A stretch of 43,532 bases of DNA, from assembly GCA_934636905.1 (NCBI GenBank), contig CAKUBJ010000013.1, forward strand, positions 1-43,532, in the 5' to 3' direction. The stretch's first letter is position 1, and the number at the start of each line of letters is the position of its first letter. The DNA comes from an uncultured Dysosmobacter sp. Lineage in GTDB: Bacteria; Bacillota; Clostridia; Oscillospirales; Oscillospiraceae. Under the pieces are notes generated by a model. The model made no database searches. It was not told where the DNA came from and saw nothing but the letters and a program-made list of their open reading frames with translations. A program made the position numbers and the translations under genes. Of this stretch, positions 36,388-42,752 are shown piece by piece.

Positions 36388-36416
36388 ATCATAGCATAAA
36401 ACTTTGCCGGATACAA
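36388..36416 (-). promoter_or_regulatory. Promoter of the reductase-miaB-mutS transcript
   Basis: On the minus strand TTGTAT (36416-36411) and TATGAT (36393-36388) are spaced by 17 bases. The -35 box abuts the terminator of the upstream M23 gene, so the two units are packed without spare sequence. Confidence 0.7.
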
Positions 36417-36417
36417 G

Positions 36418-36440
36418 AAAAAGGAGGGCAGCGCCCTCCT
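36418..36440 (-). terminator. Terminator after the M23 peptidase gene
   Basis: GGAGGGC (36423-36429) and GCCCTCC (36433-36439) form the stem. On the minus strand it is followed by TTTTTCTTG. It lies 20 bases past the stop at 36460. Confidence 0.85.
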
Positions 36441-36459
36441 CTTTCAAGAGAATTTTCAG

Positions 36460-38154
36460 TTACGGCAGGTAATTCAGGGGGTTCTTGGCCACGCCGTTGT
36501 ACCGCACCTCAAAGTGGCAGTGGTTGCCGGTGGAGTTGCCGGTGGAGCCGGCCCGGGCCACCTGCTGGCCCTTGTAGACGTGCTGCCCCACGCTGACGGT
36601 CAGGCTGGAATTGTGGCCGTACCGGGTGACATAGCCGTTGCCGTGGTTGATTTCCACCAGATAGCCGTAGCCGCTCATCCAGCCGGAGTAGGTGACGGTG
36701 CCGCCGTCGGCGGCGTAGATGGGGGTGCCTCTGGGCACGGCAATGTCAATGCCCTTATGATTGGTGGAGCCGATGCCGCCGGGGGATTTCCGCCCGCCGA
36801 AGTAGGAGGTGACCCGGCCGCTGGTGGGCCAGCGGAAGCTGCCGGTGGGATACCAGGTGGGGCGGGGCTTGGTGCCCCGGAGGCGGTACTCCGTCACCGG
36901 TTCCTTCAATGTCACGGAGGAGAGAATGGTGCGCTCCGTCTCCTCGCCGTTGACATAGGTGGTCTTGGCCATGACGTCCGCCTTGCCGTATTCCCCCTTG
37001 GAGGTGACCTTGTAGTCGCCCTGATAGAGGTCGGCGGAGTCGGTATACTCAATGTTGTAGGCCACGTCGTCCAGATACCGCTCCTGCTTTTCCACGGTCA
37101 TGGTAAGGTAGGGCACGGAGGCCGACAGGGTCAGCACCTCGCCAATCTGGAGTTTGTTGATGTTGTAGCCGGGGTTCAGTGCCAGCAGTTCGCTGGAGGT
37201 CATATTGTTCCGGGCGGCGATCTGGGACCAGGTGTCCCCCTTTTTCACCTCATAGGTGACCTCGGCGGTTTTGGTGCTGTACAGCAGTTCCGCAATATAG
37301 CCCAGATTCATGATGGCGTCCGTGGGGACGTATTCCTGCCGGATTTCCACATCCTCCTCAAATTTGCAGGAGATGGTGTCCTCATCGGAGGCCGCCCGCT
37401 GCAGCTGCTTCAGCAGTTCGTCCAGCGCCCCCTCATAGGGCGTGGTGCCGATGCGCTCGCCGTTGACATACAGGCAGTAGGCGGAGGTCACCAGCCCAAT
37501 CTCGTCGGACAGCTGCTCCTCATAGGCGGATTCATCCTCAATGTCCTGCCGGAGGGTCAGTCCGGAGTCGTATTCCAGCAGGGAATCGTCCAGTGTGTAG
37601 GTTTTCCCCAGCGTCTGGGAGGTAATGGTTTCCAGCTGGTGCCGGACGCTTTCGGCCTCCGCTTTGGAGGACAGGGTGCCCAGCACCCGGCCGTTGTAGG
37701 TGACGGTGGTGCCCATGGTGAAGAAGGAGAAGAACAGGATGACCCCTGCCAGTGCGCAGCTGCCCCCCAGAAACAGGATGGAATGCAGCCGCTTTTCCTT
37801 TTCAAACCACACGGCGAACCGGTTGGAGCGGTGAATCCGCTCCTTTCGCCTGCCCAGCAGCCGTTCCCGCAGGCTGCCGCCCATGGCAGGCAGCAGTCCC
37901 CAGACCATCAGCAGGAATTGCAGCGGCGCCCGGTTGGACTCCGGGAAACGGTTGGCTTTCACCTCCCGGATGACCCGGCGGCAGCGGCGGCCAAACCAGC
38001 GGTTCTTCTTTCCGATGCGAAAGCGGAGTTTCCCCCAGAAATCCTCCGGCTCCGTCATCACCCGCCGCCTCCGGCGGGGCCGGGGTTCGACAGGCTCCTT
38101 TTCCGGGTCAATCGGCTGCGCCGTGGTCTTATATTTTTCGGTGTTCTGACTCAT
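36460..38154 (-). CDS. Membrane-anchored M23 peptidase with LysM and G5 domains
   Basis: The 564-residue protein starts with a cytoplasmic basic region (residues 1-120), then a membrane helix at about 124-147. Outside it carries a LysM peptidoglycan-binding domain (299-344: YEVKKGDTWSQIAARNNMTS), a G5-like region (about 350-426) and a C-terminal M23/LytM domain (about 445-560). Zinc ligands are visible as H466 and D470 (NHKGIDIA) and H547 (GNHCHFEV), with H514 as catalytic histidine. It should cut peptidoglycan cross-links in the wall. The ATG at 38154 follows GGAGAGTTCT; frames further upstream are non-coding. Confidence 0.93.
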   Translation of the reverse strand: MSQNTEKYKTTAQPIDPEKEPVEPRPRRRRRVMTEPEDFWGKLRFRIGKKNRWFGRRCRRVIREVKANRFPESNRAPLQFLLMVWGLLPAMGGSLRERLLGRRKERIHRSNRFAVWFEKEKRLHSILFLGGSCALAGVILFFSFFTMGTTVTYNGRVLGTLSSKAEAESVRHQLETITSQTLGKTYTLDDSLLEYDSGLTLRQDIEDESAYEEQLSDEIGLVTSAYCLYVNGERIGTTPYEGALDELLKQLQRAASDEDTISCKFEEDVEIRQEYVPTDAIMNLGYIAELLYSTKTAEVTYEVKKGDTWSQIAARNNMTSSELLALNPGYNINKLQIGEVLTLSASVPYLTMTVEKQERYLDDVAYNIEYTDSADLYQGDYKVTSKGEYGKADVMAKTTYVNGEETERTILSSVTLKEPVTEYRLRGTKPRPTWYPTGSFRWPTSGRVTSYFGGRKSPGGIGSTNHKGIDIAVPRGTPIYAADGGTVTYSGWMSGYGYLVEINHGNGYVTRYGHNSSLTVSVGQHVYKGQQVARAGSTGNSTGNHCHFEVRYNGVAKNPLNYLP

Positions 38155-38165
38155 AGAACTCTCCA

Positions 38166-38179
38166 GTGAATCAAGATTC
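38166..38179 (-). promoter_or_regulatory. Small inverted repeat in the M23 leader
   Basis: TGAATC-AA-GATTCA is a 6-bp inverted repeat between the operator candidate and the M23 start codon. Its role is unknown. Confidence 0.3.
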
Positions 38180-38192
38180 AACCAAGCAGAAT

Positions 38193-38238
38193 GGTTACAA
38201 ATTGTTACCATTGTAACCTCTTTCGGCGTTTTCGTCAA
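38193..38238 (-). promoter_or_regulatory. Promoter of the M23 gene with palindromic operator candidate
   Basis: On the minus strand TTGACG (38238-38233) and TACAAT (38215-38210) are 17 bases apart. A perfect inverted repeat GGTTACAA-N10-TTGTAACC (38193-38218 on the plus strand) begins in the -10 box and covers the start site. A third GTTAC-type half site lies in the spacer. A repressor or response regulator is expected to bind here. Confidence 0.65.
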
Positions 38239-38408
38239 GGGATATCTCCAAAAGCCACGAAAAATTAACAAATTAACGGGGTATCCGCCGCCATCAGGCC
38301 GCCGGCAGAATGCCCGCAGGCGGCGGAAGGATCCGCGCATTTTTCTCTCAGCCGCTCTGCCGGCTCGAGGACGCTGCAAAGCAGAATTTACAGGATTGCT
38401 TCCGCCAA

Positions 38409-38437
38409 TTTACACACTTCCGCTTTTGTGCTATACT
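38409..38437 (+). promoter_or_regulatory. Promoter of the NUDIX gene
   Basis: TTTACA (38409-38414) and TATACT (38432-38437) are spaced by 17 bases, 53 bases before the NUDIX ATG. This is a strong housekeeping-type match. Confidence 0.78.
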
Positions 38438-38490
38438 GGGCTTCCAGCCGGCGGCAGAAAGCCGCCCCATAACGATGGGAGGAACCTCAT

Positions 38491-39054
38491 ATGGATCTGA
38501 TTCAGGGACTCTCTGCTTTCTGTCCGTGGAATGAACAGGAGGCGCAGGATCGACTGGAACTGCTGCGCCGTCTGCAAAGCGGGGAATCGTTGTATGACCG
38601 CGAAAATACTTCCGCCCACCTCACTGCCTCCGCCTGGGTGGTAAGCCCGGATCGCACCCGGGTGCTCATGGCCTATCACAATCTGTATGACTCCTGGGCG
38701 TGGCTGGGCGGCCATGCCGACGGCCAGCGGGATCTGCTGGCTGTGGCCCTCCGGGAAGTACAGGAGGAGAGCGGGCTGACCGAAGTCCGCCCCGTGTCCC
38801 GGCAGATCTATTCGCTGGAGATTCTCACGGTGGACGGGCACGAAAAGCGGGGGCACTATGTGTCCTCCCACCTGCATCTGAACGTCACCTATCTGCTGGA
38901 GGCGGATCCCGCTGCCCCCATCCGGCCGAAGCCGGACGAAAATACCCGGGTGGGCTGGTTTTCCCCGGAGGAGGCCGTCAGTGCTTCCAGTGAACCGTGG
39001 TTCCGGGAGCGGATTTACAAAAAACTCAACAAAAAACTGGAAGCATTCCGCTGA
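38491..39054 (+). CDS. NUDIX hydrolase with altered NUDIX box
   Basis: The 187-residue protein has a NUDIX fold that usually cleaves nucleoside-diphosphate-linked substrates. The box reads GHADGQRDLLAVALREVQEE followed by SGL. The REVQEESG part with the metal-binding glutamates (E89, E92, E93) is intact, but the first glutamate of the canonical Gx5Ex7REUxEExGU is arginine (R80). Activity is still likely because the main metal ligands remain. The ATG at 38491 follows GGAGGAACCTCAT. It has its own promoter and terminator. Confidence 0.88.
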   Translation: MDLIQGLSAFCPWNEQEAQDRLELLRRLQSGESLYDRENTSAHLTASAWVVSPDRTRVLMAYHNLYDSWAWLGGHADGQRDLLAVALREVQEESGLTEVRPVSRQIYSLEILTVDGHEKRGHYVSSHLHLNVTYLLEADPAAPIRPKPDENTRVGWFSPEEAVSASSEPWFRERIYKKLNKKLEAFR

Positions 39055-39087
39055 ACCGGCTCACTTGGGATTTGGCAGAAACCAAAG

Positions 39088-39125
39088 AGCGCTCGTTTGC
39101 CGGTGAGGGCAAACGAGCGCTTCTA
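39088..39125 (+). terminator. Terminator after the NUDIX gene
   Basis: AGCGCTCGTTTGCC (39088-39101) and GGCAAACGAGCGCT (39108-39121) form a perfect 14-bp stem with a six-base loop, followed by TCTATT. The T-tract is modest. Confidence 0.8.
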
Positions 39126-39275
39126 TTATGCACAGATAGCAAAACAGCGGGAGAGAGAAAAAAGCATTCAACTATTCCAATATCTGTATGCACTTTTGTG
39201 GATTTCCGACAGTGACACCGCGCCGGTGACATCCGCATTGCCAGCCACTCAGGCAAGGAGGAGCGGGCCTTTTGA

Positions 39276-40694
39276 TTACTGATCGATTACAACGATATTC
39301 AGCTTTCGCGCCCACTCCAATGCCTCTTCGCGGCTGGGAGAGGCGTCCAGCAGTACCAGACGGGCGCCTGCGCGGTTCAGCGTCTTGACATAGGAACTGC
39401 GTTCGGTGGCTTCCACCGCCACCCGCTGGGCATGGGGTTCGTCCACCTCGACGATCTCTACCTCGATGCCCCGGGTCTTGACCTCTTCCATAATGGTCTT
39501 GTAGGATTCCGCGTCGCTGGTGCTGCATCCGTTCACCGCCGCCATCAGGACGCCGGGAATATTGGTGGCGCGCCGGGCAAACAACTCCGGGCAGAACTCA
39601 ATACGCACCTTTTTGATCTCACCCTTTGCAAGGTAATGTGCCAGACGGCCGCAGTTGGTGGGAGAACCCACCCCCTCGCTGCTGCCGCCCACCACCGCAT
39701 CTCCGAAGGGGGCGATAATCAGGTTGGAGCGATCTGCCAGAGACTGGCTTTCTTCCAGCGCTTTCTTTGTAATTTCTTCCTTGTGCCGCAGCTCTTCTGC
39801 CTTGATCTCCGGATCAATGTACTCCTCCACCCGGGCGTCCCGCCGGAAAAAGGGCTCCATATACTGAATGGTTACGGGAACCACATGCTCCGCAGACTGC
39901 AGGTGGCACTGCGCCGCCATGGCGATCATCACATCCGCCGGGACGGTGGAGGGAATGGAGGTATACATGGCCAGCTGGCTTGCCAGCCGGGCGATGAGGA
40001 TACCGCCGCCGATATGGGTGGCACAAAGGCCCGGCACCAGCACCCGGGGCGTGCAGGGAACGGCGATGGTGGGTGAAATGGCCAGCACCATGGCGTTCTC
40101 CATCTGCCGGGGCGTTCCGCCGGCAAGTTCCACAAAGGCTGCGGCGGTGGCGCAGGCGCCGGCACCGATTCCTTCCATGTTGCAGCCGGTGGTGCACTTC
40201 CCGATCCGGTACATCCCGCCGATTTTCAGGATCACGGCCATGATACGGGCCTGAAGATCCGCGTCATCGGGGTAGAACTCCCTGACCGCCATGACAAATC
40301 CGGTATAGGGGCAGGAATCACCCGTACCGGCGCAGGGGCGCAGGCCAATGGTGTGGTTCCCCACCTGCGCGGCCAGCGTGATGGTCACGATACGGTTGAC
40401 AAAAGCATCGTCTACGATCTTGACTTCCCCGCCGTTGAGATCCTTGCCAATCTCTCCCAGCAGGATGCTGTGACCCTTTGTCAGGCCGATGGTGGCGGCT
40501 TTGATGTTGTGGGCAAACGCCGCTTCCATGTTCTCCACGACCTGCTCCCGGCTTTGGCCGGTATACGTCACGGCTTCTTCCAGAATCACATCGCCGACCC
40601 GCATATTCAGCGTTTCGGCTGTTTCCATGCACTGACCGATGGTCATGTGCCCGAAATGGTATCCCATTTTTTCCGCATGGGCTTTCACGCTCAT
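39276..40694 (-). CDS. L-serine-dehydratase-like Fe-S enzyme with alpha-like then beta-like domain
   Basis: The 472-residue protein resembles iron-sulfur L-serine dehydratases. Residues 1-300 match the alpha (catalytic) subunit: RVGDVILEEAVTYTGQSREQ, the block CNMEGIGAGACATAAAFVEL with AGGTPRQMENA, and AVPCTPR. C171, C214 and C224 are candidate cluster ligands, with spacing like that of known enzymes. Residues 325-440 look like the beta subunit: AVVGGSSEGVGSPTNCGRLA for the usual GPSSSHTAGAxRxGRxA, then EIKKVRIEF and GIEVEIVEVDEPHAQRVAVE. Known single-chain enzymes have beta before alpha, so the order is reversed here. The real substrate may be another beta-hydroxy amino acid. It follows the RraA gene by 27 bases, with AGGAGAGATCATT before the ATG. 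Confidence 0.7.
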   Translation of the reverse strand: MSVKAHAEKMGYHFGHMTIGQCMETAETLNMRVGDVILEEAVTYTGQSREQVVENMEAAFAHNIKAATIGLTKGHSILLGEIGKDLNGGEVKIVDDAFVNRIVTITLAAQVGNHTIGLRPCAGTGDSCPYTGFVMAVREFYPDDADLQARIMAVILKIGGMYRIGKCTTGCNMEGIGAGACATAAAFVELAGGTPRQMENAMVLAISPTIAVPCTPRVLVPGLCATHIGGGILIARLASQLAMYTSIPSTVPADVMIAMAAQCHLQSAEHVVPVTIQYMEPFFRRDARVEEYIDPEIKAEELRHKEEITKKALEESQSLADRSNLIIAPFGDAVVGGSSEGVGSPTNCGRLAHYLAKGEIKKVRIEFCPELFARRATNIPGVLMAAVNGCSTSDAESYKTIMEEVKTRGIEVEIVEVDEPHAQRVAVEATERSSYVKTLNRAGARLVLLDASPSREEALEWARKLNIVVIDQ

Positions 40695-40721
40695 AATGAT
40701 CTCTCCTGTAATTGGGCGGGA

Positions 40722-41345
40722 TCAGATGATCTCGCAGCCGATTTCCCTGAGTTTTTCATCCACCCACGGGCGGATATAAGTGCCGTCGTTGAGAATGTGC
40801 GCCATAATATCGGCTTCTTTCTTCTCCACAGCCCGGGTGGCTTCTGCCAGCGCTTCCGCTTCCTCCGGGCGGATAAAGAGCACACCGTCGTCATCACCTG
40901 CTACGATATCGCCGGGATAGACGATTTTCCCGCCGATGACCACCGGCACATTGATCTCCCCGGGGCCGTTTTTGTAGGGGCCGTTGGGCGTGGCGGCGCG
41001 GGCATATACACGGAAGTTCTCCATGGCAGCCAGTCCGCCCCGATCCCGGATGGCTCCGTCACAGATGATACCATGGATCCCGCGGCTTCTGCAATAGGTG
41101 GCCATCAGTTCGCCGAAGATGGCACGCTCCGTAAACCCGCCTGCATCAATGACGATCACATCACCGGGCCTGGCCAGATCCATGGCGGCGTGGAACATCA
41201 GGTTATCTCCCTGCGCTACACGGACTGTGAAGGCGGTTCCCAGCAGCTGCCCCTTGTATCCGATGGGTTCGATACCGGAATCCACGGCAGCGATCCGGTT
41301 CATATTATCGTCAATATTCGCTACCGGCATATCCGTCAACGGCAT
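40722..41345 (-). CDS. RraA-family aldolase/decarboxylase
   Basis: The 207-residue protein belongs to the RraA-like family, whose enzymatic members act as 4-hydroxy-4-methyl-2-oxoglutarate aldolases and oxaloacetate decarboxylases. Family blocks are PVANIDDNMNRIAAVDSGIE, GQLLGTAFTVRVAQGDNLMF, GIICDGAIRDRGG (with the substrate-binding Arg-Asp) and GEINVPVVIGGKIVYPGDIV. I chose the ATG at 41345, six bases past AAAGGA. The frame is open to an ATG at 41546 that has a stronger ribosome site (AGGAGGTCTAAA), so a 67-residue N-terminal extension is possible although it matches nothing in the family. It is the first gene of a two-gene operon with the dehydratase-like enzyme. Confidence 0.85.
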   Translation of the reverse strand: MPLTDMPVANIDDNMNRIAAVDSGIEPIGYKGQLLGTAFTVRVAQGDNLMFHAAMDLARPGDVIVIDAGGFTERAIFGELMATYCRSRGIHGIICDGAIRDRGGLAAMENFRVYARAATPNGPYKNGPGEINVPVVIGGKIVYPGDIVAGDDDGVLFIRPEEAEALAEATRAVEKKEADIMAHILNDGTYIRPWVDEKLREIGCEII

Positions 41346-41619
41346 CTCAAGTCCTTTTGATGACGCTCTCTCGTTCTTCATGTGGGCGGTGGTTCTTGTC
41401 CCTGTGATTGCTGGCATTTCCCTTTTGCTCCATGGTGACGATGACCAGAAAAATTGAAACTCAACATTCAACCGAAAGGAGGTGTTCCCATGACTGGTGA
41501 GGGTATCCTGTTCTGTTTCTCTATACATGGTAATTTTTTGCTTCATTTTAGACCTCCTGCTTATCGCAAAAATCAAAAACAGGCAGGCGCTCTAAATGAG
41601 CAAACGCAAAAATAAAAAC
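41346..41619. other. Region upstream of the RraA gene with ribosome sites on both strands
   Basis: This region holds a strong minus-strand ribosome site and ATG at 41546, in frame with RraA. It also holds a strong plus-strand site (AAAGGAGGTG) before an ATG at 41490 that opens a 41-codon frame to 41615. Neither short peptide resembles a known family. I see no good promoter for the operon here, so its start remains unplaced. Confidence 0.5.
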
Positions 41620-41646
41620 CCTCGGAAACTGAGTGTTTCCAAGGGC
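41620..41646 (-). terminator. Terminator after tRNA-Val
   Basis: CCCTCGGAAAC (41620-41630) and GTTTCCAAGGG (41636-41646) pair with one mismatch around TGAGT. On the minus strand the stem runs into TTTTTATTTTT. It lies directly after the tRNA CCA end. Confidence 0.9.
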
Positions 41647-41647
41647 T

Positions 41648-41724
41648 TGGTGGACGGTACAGGACTCGAACCTGTGACCCCCTGCACGTCAAGCAGGTGC
41701 TCTAGCCAGCTGAGCTAACCGTCC
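41648..41724 (-). tRNA. tRNA-Val (anticodon GAC)
   Basis: The minus strand folds into a cloverleaf. The acceptor GGACGGT pairs with ACCGTCC, the anticodon arm is CCTGC-TTGACGT-GCAGG and the T arm is ACAGG-TTCGAGT-CCTGT. The anticodon GAC reads valine codons. The discriminator is A and the CCA end is encoded (41650-41648). The gene has a near-consensus promoter and a terminator, so it should be active. Confidence 0.95.
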
Positions 41725-41740
41725 GAAGCGGAACGTATGT

Positions 41741-41769
41741 ATTGTACATGAAAGAACAGGATTTGTCAA
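41741..41769 (-). promoter_or_regulatory. Promoter of tRNA-Val
   Basis: TTGACA (41769-41764) and TACAAT (41746-41741) are spaced by exactly 17 bases on the minus strand. The predicted start is about 10 bases before the tRNA 5' end. Confidence 0.92.
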
Positions 41770-42107
41770 CCCCTTTTCTTCCGCTTTTGCGGAAAGACTC
41801 CGGAATTTTGAATTACGCGTATCATCAGGGTCTGAAACTATCTGAAACAGGGCGGAAATACGCTTCATCTCGCCGATACTGAGGCCGCATCGGGCAAGAA
41901 GCGGCTGAAAGTGGATTGCATCCATGGCCTGATTGCGGGGATGTCAATCCGGAACACCGAACTATCGGCGTCGTGGAGCGGTTGCCATTTGCACTTCCGG
42001 CAGGGAGTGCATATATCATAGCGCCTGTGCAGGCCGGCGCAGGCAAAGGCAGGATGCCGGTATCCTGATCCAGGGAAGGGCAGCAATCGCAGGAAGCAAA
42101 GAAGAAA
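41770..42107. other. Unassigned region between the tRNA-Val promoter and the tRNA-Ser fragment
   Basis: I recognise no gene in these 338 bases. Frames on the minus strand read peptides such as MDAIHFQPLLARCGLSIGEM and YDICTPCRKCKWQPLHDADS in different phases. They could be fragments of a decayed gene but match nothing I know. A pair of direct repeats TCTGAAAC (41831-41838, 41841-41848) and a hairpin GCCTGTGC/GCGCAGGC (42033-42054) are present. Confidence 0.4.
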
Positions 42108-42134
42108 CCCGCCGAAACACCTGATTTCAGCGGG
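42108..42134 (-). terminator. Terminator after the tRNA-Ser fragment
   Basis: CCCGCCGAAA (42108-42117) and TTTCAGCGGG (42125-42134) form a stem with one mismatch. On the minus strand it is followed by TTTCTTCTTTG. It begins right after the CCA end of the tRNA fragment, so it is the original tRNA terminator. Confidence 0.8.
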
Positions 42135-42135
42135 T

Positions 42136-42196
42136 TGGCGGAGATGGAGAGATTCGAACTCTCGCGCGCTTTTAAGGCGCCTACCGCATTTCGAGT
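42136..42196 (-). pseudogene. 3' half of a tRNA-Ser(CGA) gene, 5' half missing
   Basis: Read on the minus strand the fragment gives the anticodon loop CTCGAAA (anticodon CGA), the 3' anticodon strand TGCGG, a long variable arm, and the T arm GAGAG-TTCGAAT-CTCTC. It ends with the acceptor strand CATCTCC, discriminator G and CCA. Long variable arm, G discriminator and CGA anticodon fit serine. Before the loop the sequence is AATTA instead of the CCGCA needed to pair with TGCGG, and no D arm or 5' acceptor strand follows. The gene is therefore cut at the anticodon loop, as happens at integrase attachment sites. Confidence 0.85.
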
Positions 42197-42206
42197 AATT
42201 TCGAAA
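42189..42206. other. Candidate tyrosine-integrase core attachment site
   Basis: TTTCGA-GTAATT-TCGAAA is a perfect pair of 6-bp arms around a 6-base spacer. It sits exactly where tRNA-Ser identity ends in the anticodon loop. This is the usual design of a core site for elements that integrate into tRNA genes. Confidence 0.7.
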
Positions 42207-42322
42207 CTGTTTCACTTAAACGTCACATCGGAGCAGTACACGGTAGTTACTATGCCTTGAACCCGTTGAAAAATCAGGACTTTTTGAGTATTTGATACAA
42301 GAAAAACAGGGATGGCAGGCGC

Positions 42323-42348
42323 GTTCGCATTTTCCGAAAAATGCGAAC
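42323..42348. repeat. Inverted repeat in AT-rich element DNA
   Basis: GTTCGCATTTT (42323-42333) and AAAATGCGAAC (42338-42348) form a perfect 11-bp stem with a four-base loop. There is no T-tract after it in either direction. It may be a protein-binding arm site of the element. Confidence 0.55.
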
Positions 42349-42442
42349 AAAAATAGACAAAGGATAGAAAACAGGATAGACCACATTTCTGAGAATCATT
42401 GGTTTTCTCTGCTGTCGGCAATCACCAGAAGGGAGAACTGAA

Positions 42443-42640
42443 ATGGATCTGCTGACCTATTATTCGGATCTTGCAGTAGCATATCCGGAGTATATTACAC
42501 AAAAGCAGTTTTGTGAAGTGTGCAGGATATGCCACAAGACTGCATATAATTTAACCCGGCGCGGAGAAATCTCATATAAGATAGTAGATACCCCCACAGG
42601 GCGTATTCATCCCATTAAGTTCACAGATGCACTTGCCTAT
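42443..42640 (+). pseudogene. Truncated excisionase-like small HTH protein
   Basis: The frame begins at an ATG after AAGGGAGAACTGAA and encodes MDLLTYYSDLAVAYPEYITQ, then a helix-turn-helix-like part (KQFCEVCRICHKTAYNLTRR, ending TGRIHPIKFTDALAY). Small proteins of this kind sit beside integrases in clostridial conjugative elements and act as excisionases or regulators. Similarity and the AT-rich composition stop at about 42640. There the frame runs into GC-rich DNA of an opposing gene and continues as unrelated sequence to a stop at 42694. The native C-terminus is therefore lost. Confidence 0.6.
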
Positions 42641-42752
42641 AGGCCGCTACCCGCAGCTGCGCATTCTGCGGCTTCTCCGCCGCCTCGATCTTGATGACGC
42701 GGGGCTGCGCTGCCAGCGCCGTTGTGCCGTCTGTCAGATGCTTTTCCGCCAT
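42621..42752 (-). pseudogene. Truncated serine recombinase (N-terminal end only)
   Basis: After AGGAGGTGAGCAGGC the minus strand starts MAEKHLTDGTTALAAQPRVI and reaches QLRVAAY. The QLRVAAYxRVST block begins the catalytic domain of large serine recombinases of transposons and conjugative elements. At residue 38 the sequence changes to RQVHL and stops, so the catalytic serine and everything after it is missing. The break falls in the palindrome GCCTATAGGC (42635-42644), where it meets the truncated HTH gene head-on. The gene cannot make a working recombinase. Confidence 0.75.

Larger units (their letters stand above)
38155..38490. other. Divergent intergenic region between the M23 and NUDIX genes
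   Basis: The 336 bases hold the M23 promoter with its operator candidate and the NUDIX promoter. The stretch 38240-38400 has no recognised signal and no supported gene. Confidence 0.7.

Noticed and set aside
31923..36394. Two very long plus-strand frames opposite mutS and miaB
   Set aside because: Antisense shadows with no ribosome site or motifs; mutS and miaB are unambiguous.
36514..38169. 551-codon plus-strand frame opposite the M23 peptidase
   Set aside because: Antisense shadow of a gene with clear LysM and M23 motifs.
42212..42421. 69-codon minus-strand frame in the AT-rich element DNA
   Set aside because: Starts at a TTG without a ribosome site and matches nothing known.
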